Source: UBA12567 sp964598425 (GTDB taxonomy: Bacteria > Planctomycetota > Phycisphaerae > Phycisphaerales > SM1A02). From it: a stretch of 64,000 nt of DNA. The DNA lies in assembly GCA_964598425.1 (NCBI GenBank), contig CAZRBV010000002.1, positions 47,847 to 111,846 on the forward strand, given 5' to 3'. The translations under genes and the position numbers were made by a program. Positions 27,087-37,410 of this stretch are shown here, piece by piece; positions within the stretch are counted from its first letter, which is position 1, and each line of letters starts with the position of its first letter. The notes below the pieces were generated by a model. It saw nothing but the letters and a program-made list of their open reading frames with translations, did not search any database and was not told the origin of the DNA.

Positions 27087-27137
27087 TGTGGCGGCTGATT
27101 TGTAGCGGTTTTTTGGCCCTCGCCTGAGCCTGCTCAC

Positions 27138-27153
27138 GGTTTCACGTGAATCG
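27138..27153. promoter_or_regulatory. parS-like ParB-binding palindrome, site 2
   Basis: GGTTTCACGTGAATCG matches the parS consensus at 13 of 16 positions, and the CACGTGA core is intact. Its centre is 67 bp from site 1, and it ends 89 nt before parB. Confidence 0.75.
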
Positions 27154-27242
27154 TTGTGTTACAACACTCGTGTGTGTTGGTGTGCTTTGGCGATGAGATG
27201 GTTGGGGTTCAGGTGGTCGCTCTGTTGCAAGGAGGCGTTCGT

Positions 27243-28292
27243 GTGAGCACAAAGAAGACTGCATCGAAGAAAAAAGCGAACAGGGCTGCTAAGAAGCGGC
27301 GACTGGGGATGGGCTTGAGCGGCATGATCGGGAAGCCGGTGCAGGTCAAGTTGGAAGATGTGCCCCTCGCTGCCCCCACCGAGCCATCTTCCGCTGCTGC
27401 GGTGTCGGCCCCCGGTCATCAGGTCGGTTTGGTGTCCGGTGATGGCGGGGCTTCGGCGGCGGCTGCCCCGCAGGCGGATGTTGGCGGGGGCCTGGAGAGT
27501 GTCCGTGTGGGGGATATTCGGCCGAACGAGCGGCAGCCGCGTCAGGCGATCCCTTTGGCATCGTTGGAGCCGCTGGTCGCGTCGATTCGGCTTGCCGGTG
27601 TCATGCAGCCGATCATCGTCCGCCCTCGTGGAGCGGATGGGTTGTTTGAGCTGGTGGCTGGTGAGCGTCGCTGGAGGGCCGCCACCGAGGCTGGTCTGTC
27701 GCGGGTGCCCGCAATCGTTCGGGACATCGATGATCAGACGGCGGCGGAGTGGGCGATCGTTGAGAACGTTCAGCGGGAGGACCTTGACGCAATCGAGCGT
27801 GCCGATGCGTTCCGTTGTTTGCAGCAGGACTTCGGGCTTACCCATGCTGAGATCGCCGATCAGGTTGGGATGACTCGCGCTGCTGTGACCAATCAGATCA
27901 GGCTGTGTGACCTCGACGAAGGCTCCCGCACGCTGGTGCGGCAGGGGGCGCTGAGCGGCGGTCACGGGCGCTGCCTCCTGGGAGTGCCCTCGGTAGACCA
28001 TCGCCTCGATCTTGCGAAGCAGGCGATCGAGGGCGAGTGGAGCGTCCGAGAACTGGAACGAAGGGTCCGGGCATTGGCCCCGCGGACACCGCCCGAGTCA
28101 GCCGCCACGGTCGCCCCGGACGCGGGGAGGGCCCATCTGGATGATCTGGAGAGACAACTTGGCGAGTTTCTCGGGACGCGTGTCCATATTCACACCGGGC
28201 GGCGACGGGACCGTGGGCGGCTCGCGATTGAGTTCTATGACCTGGAGCAGTTTGACGGCCTGCTCCTCCGGTTTGGCTTCAAGGCGACATAG
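27243..28292 (+). CDS. parB: Chromosome-partitioning protein ParB/Spo0J
   Basis: The 349-residue protein binds parS, spreads with CTP and loads SMC for chromosome segregation. It has a basic Lys/Arg N-terminal tail, the CTP-binding ParB box GERRWRAATEAGL (G140-), ENVQREDLDAIERA, and the parS-reading helix-turn-helix GLTHAEIADQVGMTRAAVTNQI, plus a C-terminal dimerisation domain. The start is GTG at 27243, with AAGGAGG 7-8 nt upstream. The usual soj/parA is not adjacent; a ParA gene lies at 14.1 kb. Two parS-like sites immediately precede the gene. Confidence 0.95.
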   Translation: MSTKKTASKKKANRAAKKRRLGMGLSGMIGKPVQVKLEDVPLAAPTEPSSAAAVSAPGHQVGLVSGDGGASAAAAPQADVGGGLESVRVGDIRPNERQPRQAIPLASLEPLVASIRLAGVMQPIIVRPRGADGLFELVAGERRWRAATEAGLSRVPAIVRDIDDQTAAEWAIVENVQREDLDAIERADAFRCLQQDFGLTHAEIADQVGMTRAAVTNQIRLCDLDEGSRTLVRQGALSGGHGRCLLGVPSVDHRLDLAKQAIEGEWSVRELERRVRALAPRTPPESAATVAPDAGRAHLDDLERQLGEFLGTRVHIHTGRRRDRGRLAIEFYDLEQFDGLLLRFGFKAT

Positions 28293-28359
28293 CCGCCGGG
28301 TGGCACATCAGAATCGACGGAGCCCATCTGGAAGCGATCGACGAGTGGGGGAGCCGCTG

Positions 28360-28377
28360 GCTGCCGAGTTCGGCAGC
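28360..28377 (+). terminator. Hairpin downstream of parB
   Basis: GCTGCCG, a 4-nt loop AGTT, and CGGCAGC form a perfect 7-bp stem about 70 nt after parB. Only GGGTTGATG follows, so intrinsic termination is weak; Rho dependence or chance is possible. Confidence 0.3.
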
Positions 28378-28539
28378 GGGTTGATGTCGCCCCTGGTCTT
28401 CTCACTGTGCGCAGTTCGCCCGCGTAGCTGGGAGCGCGCATCATGCGATTCATCCTGCGCATCTCTCGATGATTGACTGCACATGTCCTGCAGCAGCACC
28501 CGATGCACACAGGAGCGAGGCCACGCGAAATCTGTCAGC

Positions 28540-29412
28540 ATGGACAACTCAATGACACACGTCTCAACAGACATCACAGATGCACTGTCCTTTGATATCG
28601 AAGATTGGTTTCACATCGTCGAAATCGAGTCGCTATCCGATCCAACCGCGTGGGACGGAATGGAGTCGCTTGTCGAGCGGTATACCGAGTGGATCATTCA
28701 AACCGTGACGGAGTCCGGCGCGAAGTGCACATTCTTTGTGCTTGGTTGGATTGCAGAGCGGTATCCGAAACTCGTCGAACTGATGACACGGCATGGCCAC
28801 GAAGTCGGTTCACACTCGTACTGGCATCGTGAGGTGTACCAACTCGATCCAGAGACGTTTCGCGAGGACATGAAGCAGTCGATTGATGTCATTGAATCCG
28901 CGGGAGGACAAAAGGTACTCGGCTTTCGCGCGCCGTCCTTTTCCATTACACCCGGTACCGAGTGGGCATTTGACGTATTGCACGATCTTGGAATCAAGTA
29001 TGACGCCAGTTTGTTTCCGGCAGATCGCGCGCATGGAGGATACCCATGCCCGGAAGGTCCGCACGTGTTTGGCGGTGCCCCGTCCGGGCGACCGATGCCG
29101 GAGTTGCCGATGAGCATCATGCGCATCGGCACCAAACGAGTTCCGTTTTCTGGAGGGGGATACCTGCGGCTGTTACCGCTCTGGTTGATCAATCGTGGCT
29201 TCGCGCAGCAACACAAGATGGGTCGGCCCGCCGTCATCTATCTTCATCCGCGTGACTTTGCGCCCGATTGCCCGCGGGTACCCATGCCGCTGCATCGCAG
29301 GTTCAAGTGCTACGTCAACACCCGCGGCACCAAGAACAAACTCAAGTCACTGCTGAACAGGTATCAATTCGATTCTTGCGCACATGTGCTTGGGGTCAAT
29401 CAGGATTCGTAG
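28540..29412 (+). CDS. Polysaccharide deacetylase (DUF3473-type)
   Basis: The 290-residue NodB-homology protein resembles the DUF3473-containing deacetylases often linked to exopolysaccharide or exosortase loci. The motif SFDIEDWFHIVE near the start carries metal-binding Asp residues, HEVGSHSYWHRE has the metal His pair, and RAPSFSITP is the arginine motif. The C-terminal part includes VIYLHPRDF. It acts on N-acetylated sugars. Start at the ATG at 28540 (MDNSMTHV); ATG 28552 is an alternative. It overlaps the 3' end of the convergent epimerase by 17 bp. Confidence 0.88.
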   Translation: MDNSMTHVSTDITDALSFDIEDWFHIVEIESLSDPTAWDGMESLVERYTEWIIQTVTESGAKCTFFVLGWIAERYPKLVELMTRHGHEVGSHSYWHREVYQLDPETFREDMKQSIDVIESAGGQKVLGFRAPSFSITPGTEWAFDVLHDLGIKYDASLFPADRAHGGYPCPEGPHVFGGAPSGRPMPELPMSIMRIGTKRVPFSGGGYLRLLPLWLINRGFAQQHKMGRPAVIYLHPRDFAPDCPRVPMPLHRRFKCYVNTRGTKNKLKSLLNRYQFDSCAHVLGVNQDS

Positions 29413-30367
29413 TTCCTGGGTCGCTCAACAGTTCCTGGAGTGCATGGCGCACCGCAGCTTCGGAACCAAGATCGCCGGGAAGGTCATAGTGTTCCTGAAG
29501 CCGCTGCGTGTCAGCGACTGACCGCAGGATGTCATCGACGCGGGCAGGGACATGGTGCCGGGCAAGTTCTTGCCCGCTTGCCGCTTCCAGCAGGTCAATC
29601 AACTGCAGGAGGGAAGTCTCGCGACCGGTTCCGATGTTGACAGGCTCACATGCAGGCGAACATGCTGCGCGGCACATCGCTTCGACGGCGAGAGACACTG
29701 GGACAAAGTCGCGGGTCTGCAGGCCATCACCCTCCACGGTGGCCGGGTTGCCAGTTCTGATCGCCTCAGCGAAGGATGAGACCACAGCTGCGTAGGCGAC
29801 GTCGGCCCGCTGCCCTCGCCCAAATACGTTGAACAGTCGCACAGGTGTTGCTGCGAGGCGGTCGCTGGCGGTCGCTGCGAGAATGGCTCTTTCGCCCTCA
29901 AGCTTGCTCGATGCATAGCGGTTCGCCGGCGCCGGGGTGGCGGACTCCCGGCACGGGATGGCCGCGCCAGATCCATAAACAGCGCAACTGCTTGCAAAAA
30001 CAAGGGTTGCCATATTGTCGATCGCTGCCTGAGTAACGATTTCGGTGCCCAGAATGTTGGTTTCATGGCATCGACGGGGGGCCCCCTGGCACTCAGCTAC
30101 CGAGACGATGGCAGCCAGATGAAAGATCACCTCGCAGTCGCGGGCTGCCCGCTGCACCGCGTCCCGGTCCGTGACCGAAGATTCAATGAGATCAAGAGTC
30201 GCATTCTGGCCCGAATCGACCGGCCGAACGCCGGTCGAGAGATTGTCGAGAATCTGAACACAGGCGCCCGCCCCAGCCAGCCTGCGGCACAGGTGGCTGC
30301 CGATGAACCCGCAGCCGCCGGTGACCAGCACCCGCCGCCCACGCCAATGGGTTGCACCATCATTCAT
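29396..30367 (-). CDS. NAD-dependent sugar epimerase/dehydratase (extended SDR)
   Basis: The 323-residue extended SDR protein resembles UDP-glucose 4-epimerase-like enzymes. The NAD motif is VTGGCGFIGSHL, and the catalytic block has Ser in FASSCAVYG and the YxxxK of NRYASSKLEGE. RVFNVFGRGQ-like sequence (LFNVFGRGQRA) follows. The substrate could be a nucleotide sugar for envelope polysaccharide. The adjacent deacetylase is consistent with that. It is divergent from cysS, with about 40 bp between. Confidence 0.9.
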   Translation of the reverse strand: MNDGATHWRGRRVLVTGGCGFIGSHLCRRLAGAGACVQILDNLSTGVRPVDSGQNATLDLIESSVTDRDAVQRAARDCEVIFHLAAIVSVAECQGAPRRCHETNILGTEIVTQAAIDNMATLVFASSCAVYGSGAAIPCRESATPAPANRYASSKLEGERAILAATASDRLAATPVRLFNVFGRGQRADVAYAAVVSSFAEAIRTGNPATVEGDGLQTRDFVPVSLAVEAMCRAACSPACEPVNIGTGRETSLLQLIDLLEAASGQELARHHVPARVDDILRSVADTQRLQEHYDLPGDLGSEAAVRHALQELLSDPGTTNPD

Positions 30368-30410
30368 GCCTGCATGCTACCGCTCACCCCGCGCCGGTAC
30401 CCTGCGGCAT

Positions 30411-31949
30411 ATGAAACTGGTTATTCACAACACACTCTCTGGGGCACAGGAGCCGTTCATTCCCATCGATCCGATGGGCAAGCGGGTGACGTTCTACACG
30501 TGTGGTCCGACTGTCTACGACTATGCGCATATTGGCAACTTCCGATCCTTCCTCAATGCAGACATTCTGCGAAGGACGCTTGAGCTGCTTGGCTTTGAAG
30601 TCATCCACATCATGAACATCACCGATGTGGGCCACATGACTGATGACTCTGTCGCCGATGGCGGTGGAGAGGACAAGATGGAAGTCGCAGCAAAGCGACT
30701 GGTCGAAGCGAAGAAATCGGGCACACTGCCTGATGGCGCCGATGTCGATGCAACGAATCCGATGGAGGTTGCCGATTTCTACGCAGAAGCATTCATGGAA
30801 GATGCAAAGCGGCTCGGACTCAAGGTTGCGCTGGAAGCACCATCGCATCCAGAGCGTCTTCCGCGACCGACTCAATACGTCGATGGCATGATTGAAATGG
30901 TGACGTCACTCATCGAACGGGGACATGCCTATCAGGCCAGCGATGGAGCGGTCTATTTCGATGTGTCTTCATGGCCTGACTATGGCGAACTCTCCGGGAA
31001 CACAATTGATGCACTCCGGAGTGGAGAGGGTGGCCGCGTCGACATGAGTACGCAGTCGATCAAACGACACCCAACCGACTTCATGCTCTGGAAGCCTGAC
31101 AGCGATCACTTGATGCGGTGGCCGAGTCCCTGGGGGGAGGGCTACCCGGGCTGGCACCTGGAGTGTTCGGTCATGGCTGGCGCACTTCTTGGTGAAGAGA
31201 TCGATCTGCACAGCGGTGGCGAGGACAACATCTTCCCCCACCACGAGTGCGAGATTGCACAATCGCGCGGTACTACCGGATGCGGCACCTTTGCCCGGTA
31301 TTGGTTTCACACGCGCCACCTCATGGTCGATGGGGCCAAGATGAGCAAGTCCAGTGGAACGTTCTTCACCATTCGAGACTTGCTCGAACGGGGCGCATCA
31401 CCAGCGGCCATTCGCCTGGAGTTAGTTCGGACGCACTACAGACTCAATTCGAACTTTACGATGCAGGGCCTGCGTGATGCGCAGAAGCAGGTCGAGCGAA
31501 TCGGTCGTGCAGCGCGATGGCTTGAGGACAACGCTTCAGCACCTCGCAATGGAACCGGCCCGCTCCGAGCGGCGCTGGGGCCGTTCACTGCGGCACTCTG
31601 TGATGACCTCAATGTCGCAGGTGCGCTCGGTATCTTGAATTCAGCACTTGGCGAATTGACAATTGACTCACCACCTACGCCTACTGAAGGTTCGGCCACC
31701 TGGGCCGATGAGCTGGAGGCGCTGCGAGCGATGGATTCGGTCTTCGGTATTCTTGACCTGGACATCGCCCCGCCCGCTGCCGCGGACGAAGAGGTGGCGG
31801 AGATCGAGTCGCTCATCGATGCCCGCAATACCGCAAGAGACAACAGAGACTGGGCGCGAGCGGACGAGATTCGCGATGAGTTGTTGCAGCGGGGCATTGC
31901 GATCAAAGACGCCGCGGGTGGGACGGCATGGGAACGCGTGCTTCAATGA
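30411..31949 (+). CDS. cysS: Cysteinyl-tRNA synthetase
   Basis: The 512-residue class I synthetase charges tRNA-Cys. HIGN (H40-N43) is the HIGH motif, with zinc ligand C31 in YTCGPTVYDY, and KMSKSSG (K310-) is the KMSKS loop. EDNIFPHHECEIAQS carries further zinc ligands. The ATG at 30411 aligns with the standard MxLxIxNTLS opening; upstream codons overlap the epimerase start region. The stop overlaps coaE by ATGA. Confidence 0.96.
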   Translation: MKLVIHNTLSGAQEPFIPIDPMGKRVTFYTCGPTVYDYAHIGNFRSFLNADILRRTLELLGFEVIHIMNITDVGHMTDDSVADGGGEDKMEVAAKRLVEAKKSGTLPDGADVDATNPMEVADFYAEAFMEDAKRLGLKVALEAPSHPERLPRPTQYVDGMIEMVTSLIERGHAYQASDGAVYFDVSSWPDYGELSGNTIDALRSGEGGRVDMSTQSIKRHPTDFMLWKPDSDHLMRWPSPWGEGYPGWHLECSVMAGALLGEEIDLHSGGEDNIFPHHECEIAQSRGTTGCGTFARYWFHTRHLMVDGAKMSKSSGTFFTIRDLLERGASPAAIRLELVRTHYRLNSNFTMQGLRDAQKQVERIGRAARWLEDNASAPRNGTGPLRAALGPFTAALCDDLNVAGALGILNSALGELTIDSPPTPTEGSATWADELEALRAMDSVFGILDLDIAPPAAADEEVAEIESLIDARNTARDNRDWARADEIRDELLQRGIAIKDAAGGTAWERVLQ

Positions 31950-32554
31950 TGGGTCGCGTGCCGGTGATAGGCCTCGCCGGTGGAATCGGATCAGGGAAGA
32001 GCACGGTGGCCGGCGTTTTTGCAGCCAGCGGGTGCTTCGTTGTTGATGCAGATGCAGTTGTTCGCGAGGTGCTTGCGGGCGATGAGGTGTGCCGGCAACT
32101 CAGGCAGTGGTGGGGAGATGACATGTGTGAACGAGACGGCAAGCTGAATCGATCGAAGGTGGCGGGCATCGTATTTGCTGATGAGTCCGAGCGAACCAGA
32201 CTTGAGGCATTCATCCACCCGCAGGTCAAGGACCGCTGCCAGATCGAGATCGCCCAGGCTCCGAAGGATGCGCCAGCCATCATCCTCGACGCGCCGCTGC
32301 TCTTTGAGGTAGGCCTCGATGATTGGTGTGATCGGATTGTCTTCGTCGATACGCCAGCGGCAATCCGGCACTCACGAGCCGAGGCGCGTCATGGTTGGGC
32401 CCCCGGAGAGGCCGCTCGGAGGGAGTCGTCACAATTGGCACTTGACGAGAAGCGTCGCAGATCCGATGATGTGATCGTCAACGCGGAGGATCGGACCTCG
32501 ATCCACCGGCAGGTTGCCGGAGTTCTGGATCGCCTCCACCCGCGGACCGACTGA
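31946..32554 (+). CDS. coaE: Dephospho-CoA kinase
   Basis: The 202-residue kinase performs the last step of CoA synthesis, phosphorylating the 3'-hydroxyl of dephospho-CoA. The P-loop is GGIGSGKST (G12-T20), DADAVVREVL is the substrate Asp motif, and DAPLLFEVGLDDWCD is the family's LPLLFE-like signature. The start is the ATGATG at 31946, overlapping cysS; the first or second ATG may be used. Size is standard. Confidence 0.93.
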   Translation: MMGRVPVIGLAGGIGSGKSTVAGVFAASGCFVVDADAVVREVLAGDEVCRQLRQWWGDDMCERDGKLNRSKVAGIVFADESERTRLEAFIHPQVKDRCQIEIAQAPKDAPAIILDAPLLFEVGLDDWCDRIVFVDTPAAIRHSRAEARHGWAPGEAARRESSQLALDEKRRRSDDVIVNAEDRTSIHRQVAGVLDRLHPRTD

Positions 32555-32668
32555 CCCGTTTGTATTCAGCGATATTCCCTGCCGCGTCTGCGGCGCTCGG
32601 GTCACTACTTTCGCCGCAAGATCCCCCTTCGCCGTGTGGGCGAAGCGGCTACACAGGGCTCCAGGACA

Positions 32669-34240
32669 ATGTCAACAACCACAACACCCACGCCGTCCCA
32701 AGCACCACGACCAGCTGACGTGCCAAAGAAACAGCGCGAAGATGGCGGCGGTGGTGACCAGTCACATAAACAAGGCAAGCACCGAGGCCAAAGGAAGCAG
32801 CAGATGGCAAAGAAGCGTCGTCGTCGTAAGAAGCCGTCGAGCAACGCCGCAGCGATTCCCGCAGTAGTTCTCGAGCAAGGATCAGTTCCAACCGATGAGC
32901 AACTTGCTCAGGAGGCAGAGGAGCTTGAAGCATCGCTTGACGCGAAGACGCGTGCTCGATTCGAGAAAGCGAAGAAGGACGGCCTCGACCTGGGGTTGCT
33001 TCAGAAGACGTCGGGTCCGGATCTGGTCAAGCTTGCAGAGAAAGACGGCATTGAGCACGCGGCGACCATGCCGAAGCAGCAACTTGTCTTCGAGATTCTT
33101 CGGGTCCGTGCCGAAATGCAAGGCCTGATGATCGGCGAAGGAACACTCGAGATATCGCCGGACGGGTACGGATTCCTCCGAAGCCCCGAGTACTCCTATC
33201 TACCGTCGCCAGACGATGTCTATGTCAGCCCTGCTCAGATCAAGCGATTTGGACTTCGGCGTGGGCAGATCGTCAGCGGCCTCATCAGACCTCCAAAGGA
33301 GGCTGAAAAATACTTCGCAATGTTACGGGTCGAATCAGTCAACGGGACTGACCCTGTCGAGGCGGCGCACCTGCCGACCTTTGAGAATCTCACGCCGCTG
33401 CATCCCGATGAGCGCGTCACACTTGAGACATCTCCCGATATCGTCGAGACTCGCGTCATTGATCTGGTAGCGCCGCTTGGTTTCGGCCAGCGTGCCTTGA
33501 TTGTCGCGCCGCCGCGAACGGGCAAGACAGTGCTTCTTCAGAAGATCACAAAGTCTATTGCGATGAATCACCCTGAGGCCCACGTGATTGTGCTGCTCGT
33601 TGACGAGCGTCCAGAAGAAGTCACCGACTTCAAACGCAATACGGCTGAGTCGGTTGAGGTTGTGGCCAGTACCTTCGATGAGCATGCGACCCGACATATC
33701 CAAGTCGCGGAAATCGTCATGGAGAAAGCACGCCGGATGGTCGAGGCGGGCGACAAGGTCGTCGTGCTTCTCGACTCCATTACGCGGCTCGCACGTGGGT
33801 ACAACAACGCAGCCTCGGGCTCTGGCAAGATTGGTACCGGCGGTGTTGACAACGCTGCGCTTATCAAGCCGAAGAAATTCTTCGGTTCTGCTCGAAACAT
33901 CGAGGACGGCGGATCACTCACGATTATCGCCACGGCGCTCGTGGATACTGGCTCGAAGGCCGACGAGGTCATTTTCGAAGAGTTCAAGGGAACGGGCAAC
34001 AGCGAATTGCATCTGACCCGCAAGCTTGTTGAGAAGCGGATTTGGCCTGCAATCGACATTCCGGCATCGGGAACTCGCCGGGAAGAGTTGCTCTTGGATG
34101 ACAAGGAGCTCGATCTGGTATCGCGTCTTCGCAAGGTCGTTTCGGATATGAATGTCGTGCAGGCCATGGAATTGCTGCGAACCAGGCTTGCCAAGACGAA
34201 TTCCAATGCAGAATTCCTGATGACAATGAACCTCGGGTGA
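32669..34240 (+). CDS. rho: Transcription termination factor Rho
   Basis: The 523-residue hexameric RNA helicase releases transcripts. A ~100-residue Lys/Arg/Gly-rich, disordered N-terminal extension precedes the Rho N-terminal domain (SGPDLVKLAEKDGI), the OB-type RNA-binding domain (DGYGFLRSPEYSYLPSPDDVYVSP), Walker A APPRTGKTVLLQ (K286), DERPEEVTDFKR, and the R-loop and Q-loop region KIGTGGVDNAAL. The extension is longer than in E. coli but common in high-GC and planctomycete Rho. Start at ATG 32669; AGGA lies 2-3 nt before it, too close to be a firm Shine-Dalgarno, so the start is not certain. Confidence 0.96.
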   Translation: MSTTTTPTPSQAPRPADVPKKQREDGGGGDQSHKQGKHRGQRKQQMAKKRRRRKKPSSNAAAIPAVVLEQGSVPTDEQLAQEAEELEASLDAKTRARFEKAKKDGLDLGLLQKTSGPDLVKLAEKDGIEHAATMPKQQLVFEILRVRAEMQGLMIGEGTLEISPDGYGFLRSPEYSYLPSPDDVYVSPAQIKRFGLRRGQIVSGLIRPPKEAEKYFAMLRVESVNGTDPVEAAHLPTFENLTPLHPDERVTLETSPDIVETRVIDLVAPLGFGQRALIVAPPRTGKTVLLQKITKSIAMNHPEAHVIVLLVDERPEEVTDFKRNTAESVEVVASTFDEHATRHIQVAEIVMEKARRMVEAGDKVVVLLDSITRLARGYNNAASGSGKIGTGGVDNAALIKPKKFFGSARNIEDGGSLTIIATALVDTGSKADEVIFEEFKGTGNSELHLTRKLVEKRIWPAIDIPASGTRREELLLDDKELDLVSRLRKVVSDMNVVQAMELLRTRLAKTNSNAEFLMTMNLG

Positions 34241-34316
34241 CGCAAGTGTGCATCCCCGCCGGCCGATCGCCCGTACTCTAGAGAGCGTGGATCAGATCCC
34301 ACACGGAGGCAAATGC

Positions 34317-35519
34317 GTGCGTGACTTCAAACGACATCGTGCTGGGATGACTCTGGTGGAGTTGATGGTTGTTGTTGCTGTGCTGGCCTCGCTCATCGCG
34401 GTCTTTACGTTGGCTGGCAGGGCAGGTCGCAGTAGTGAAATGATGCTCAAGTCACGGAACCACCTCCGGCAGATTGCGCAGTGGGTGGATCAGTATGCGT
34501 CGAACCATCGTGACACGGTGGTGCCGTCTCGCTTCGACTATTGGCGAGAGGATGCGCGTGATGACATGGATGGGGATGGCATTCCGGACAGGGCCAGCGT
34601 CAACCGAGTCGGCGGCGCGAGGTTCTTTACATCAGACGCAGCTGGCGAGCAGTGGCTCCCGACGGCGAACCCCTTCAATGACTCGCTCTCACCGCGAGAG
34701 AGCGGTCTTCACCAGGGATCATGGGCCGACATCCTCTGGGTCGACGCCAATCTCGGCGGCTCAATCGAGTTCAGCGACTCTCCTGTGGCCGGCGCCAGCA
34801 CATCGAACACCCACGGCGGCTACGGTCCGACAAGCGTGGCTGCGCCAGGATGGTGGATGTATGCCGATCGGACGAATCAGTACGCCAATCCGCTTCGAGC
34901 TGCCGCGCCAAACACGCTGCATTACCCTCGAACCGACTCGGCGGGCGGTTTGACGAACCCGCTGCTGGCCGATCGTGGCATGTATGAGTCACCGTACGAT
35001 GACGAAAACCGTATGGTTGGCCTTCCAACGCCCATTGGCGGTGGTGCCTGGGAGAAGGATGTACCCGGCTTCTTCGCAGCCAATGGCTTCTTTGATGCCC
35101 GCAGCCGGGCGGATATCACCGGATCCAATTCAGATCCAACCGTAGATCGCTTTGTCGCGACCCCGCAAGTGCGAGCGCCAGCTCGGGCGATGTACCTCGT
35201 TGATTCATTTCGCGGCGAGACGATCGGTGAGAGCCCGTTGGCTGACCGCGCCGACTATGAGGCTCGCACCAGGGCTGCATTGACCAATTGGGTTCCGGAG
35301 GGAAGTACCGAGGCGGCGTACGGTGCAGGGGTCCCACCGTCACTGACTCAGGAAGTCGATTTTCGATACGCGGGTAACACGGCTGCGTTGATGATGTTCC
35401 TCGACGGGCATGTGGAGACGATGACCGCGTGGCGGGAGTATGAGCAGTTGGTTGGCACCCCAACGATGCCAGGGCTCGGGGTGCAGGTGATGGACCTCGA
35501 TCGGCGTCTCCAGAACTGA
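34317..35519 (+). CDS. Prepilin-type N-methylated protein
   Basis: The 400-residue protein starts MRDFKRHRAGMTLVELMVVVA, a classic class III signal: a basic leader, Gly-Met-Thr-Leu-Val-Glu with the prepilin-peptidase site after the Gly, then a hydrophobic helix. The large C-terminal domain is Asp/Asn/Gly-rich and ends with LMMFLDGHVETMT, reminiscent of the DGHV end of planctomycete pseudopilins. It starts GTG after GGAGG (7-8 nt). It likely belongs to the type IV pilus/type II secretion-like machine, for which PilMNOP and PilB are found at 52-57 kb. No assembly gene is next to it. Confidence 0.85.
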   Translation: MRDFKRHRAGMTLVELMVVVAVLASLIAVFTLAGRAGRSSEMMLKSRNHLRQIAQWVDQYASNHRDTVVPSRFDYWREDARDDMDGDGIPDRASVNRVGGARFFTSDAAGEQWLPTANPFNDSLSPRESGLHQGSWADILWVDANLGGSIEFSDSPVAGASTSNTHGGYGPTSVAAPGWWMYADRTNQYANPLRAAAPNTLHYPRTDSAGGLTNPLLADRGMYESPYDDENRMVGLPTPIGGGAWEKDVPGFFAANGFFDARSRADITGSNSDPTVDRFVATPQVRAPARAMYLVDSFRGETIGESPLADRADYEARTRAALTNWVPEGSTEAAYGAGVPPSLTQEVDFRYAGNTAALMMFLDGHVETMTAWREYEQLVGTPTMPGLGVQVMDLDRRLQN

Positions 35520-35674
35520 CAAGCCTCCGGGCGGCTCCCCGGTACTCCCACTCTTCGCCTCCCACTGGGCTTGTGAGGTTCCCGGCACCGGCGATGAGAT
35601 CCGGGGGGATCTACTCCTCTGCCCTCTCCATGATCCCGATCTGCCCAGGCCACCCTGGCTGGTCCCCGATTCGT

Positions 35675-35704
35675 CCCCCGGGGTCGGTTTCCGGGGCTGT
35701 TTTT
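35675..35704 (+). terminator. Intrinsic terminator after the prepilin gene
   Basis: CCCCGG, a 9-nt loop and CCGGGG form a 6-bp GC stem, followed after CTG by TTTTT. It sits about 155 nt past the prepilin stop and before the promoter of the tRNA-Thr-tuf operon. Confidence 0.5.
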
Positions 35705-35780
35705 CACCCTCCGACGTATGGCATTTGTACCCATGGGACCACTCTTTTTCGTCCATTCCCTTCGGAGGGAGGGCCCCCAC

Positions 35781-35808
35781 TTGCCATGGGCCGAGATGCC
35801 AGTACAAT
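35781..35808 (+). promoter_or_regulatory. Sigma-70-type promoter for tRNA-Thr/tuf operon
   Basis: TTGCCA (35781-35786) and TACAAT (35803-35808) are separated by 16 bp, each 5 of 6 consensus bases. Transcription would begin near 35815 and the tRNA starts about 80 nt downstream. Confidence 0.65.
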
Positions 35809-35895
35809 CCTCGCTTCCGTCCCTGTCGGGGCGGTTTTTCGTCGGCGCGGTTGTGTCGGCGTCATCCAAGTCGAGCGTGGGTCAGGATGAACCCC

Positions 35896-35967
35896 GCCAC
35901 CGTAGCTCAGTGGTAGAGCACACCCTTGGTAAGGGTGAGGTCACGGGTTCAAGTCCCGTCGGTGGCT
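35896..35967 (+). tRNA. tRNA-Thr(GGT)
   Basis: The 72-nt cloverleaf closes with acceptor GCCACCG/CGGTGGC. The D stem is GCTC/GAGC, the anticodon stem CACCC/GGGTG has loop TTGGTAA with anticodon GGT, and the T arm is ACGGG TTCAAGT CCCGT. It heads the tuf operon, as tRNA-Thr does next to tuf in many bacteria. Confidence 0.96.
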
Positions 35968-36191
35968 TGGAACACAATTCGGCGCGGATGACCGCGCCGT
36001 TGTGCCTCGCATGAGTGGGGCATTCATAACGGTTCCTCGCGCGTGCGAGGCCGTCAACAAGGTTTGGTCCACAACGGACCGGGGTCCTTCTCTCAGATGA
36101 GTGATGGGCCAAACAGGAGATTGCTGCGAGGCCAACAGCGGAACACCGGCACGATGCCGACCGCAGCGCCCCGCGCAGGAGAATCGCACCG
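35968..36191 (+). promoter_or_regulatory. Structured spacer between tRNA-Thr and tuf
   Basis: The leader holds a GGCGCGG/CCGCGCC hairpin (about 35981-35998), a second CCTCGC/GCGAGG hairpin near 36038-36053, and a G/C-rich stretch, then AGGAG about 9 nt before the tuf ATG. These may direct RNA processing that separates the tRNA from the mRNA. Confidence 0.45.
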
Positions 36192-37385
<1,194 letters not shown>

Positions 37386-37410
37386 CCCTCGGGCGACTCG
37401 CGCCCGGCTT

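Larger units (their letters stand above)
26654..27242. other. Intergenic region upstream of parB with parS sites
   Basis: About 590 bp hold no convincing gene apart from the small peptide at its left boundary. The base mix is very GC-rich to about 26990, then G-rich, and the sequence includes two parS-like palindromes (27071 and 27138) just ahead of parB. No DnaA-box cluster or AT-rich unwinding element was found here, so it is not an obvious origin. Confidence 0.6.

Noticed and set aside
26654..27105. Plus-strand frame of 150 codons upstream of parB
   Set aside because: Its sequence is Arg/Pro/Cys-rich and typical of a noncoding GC-rich region; it contains a parS site.
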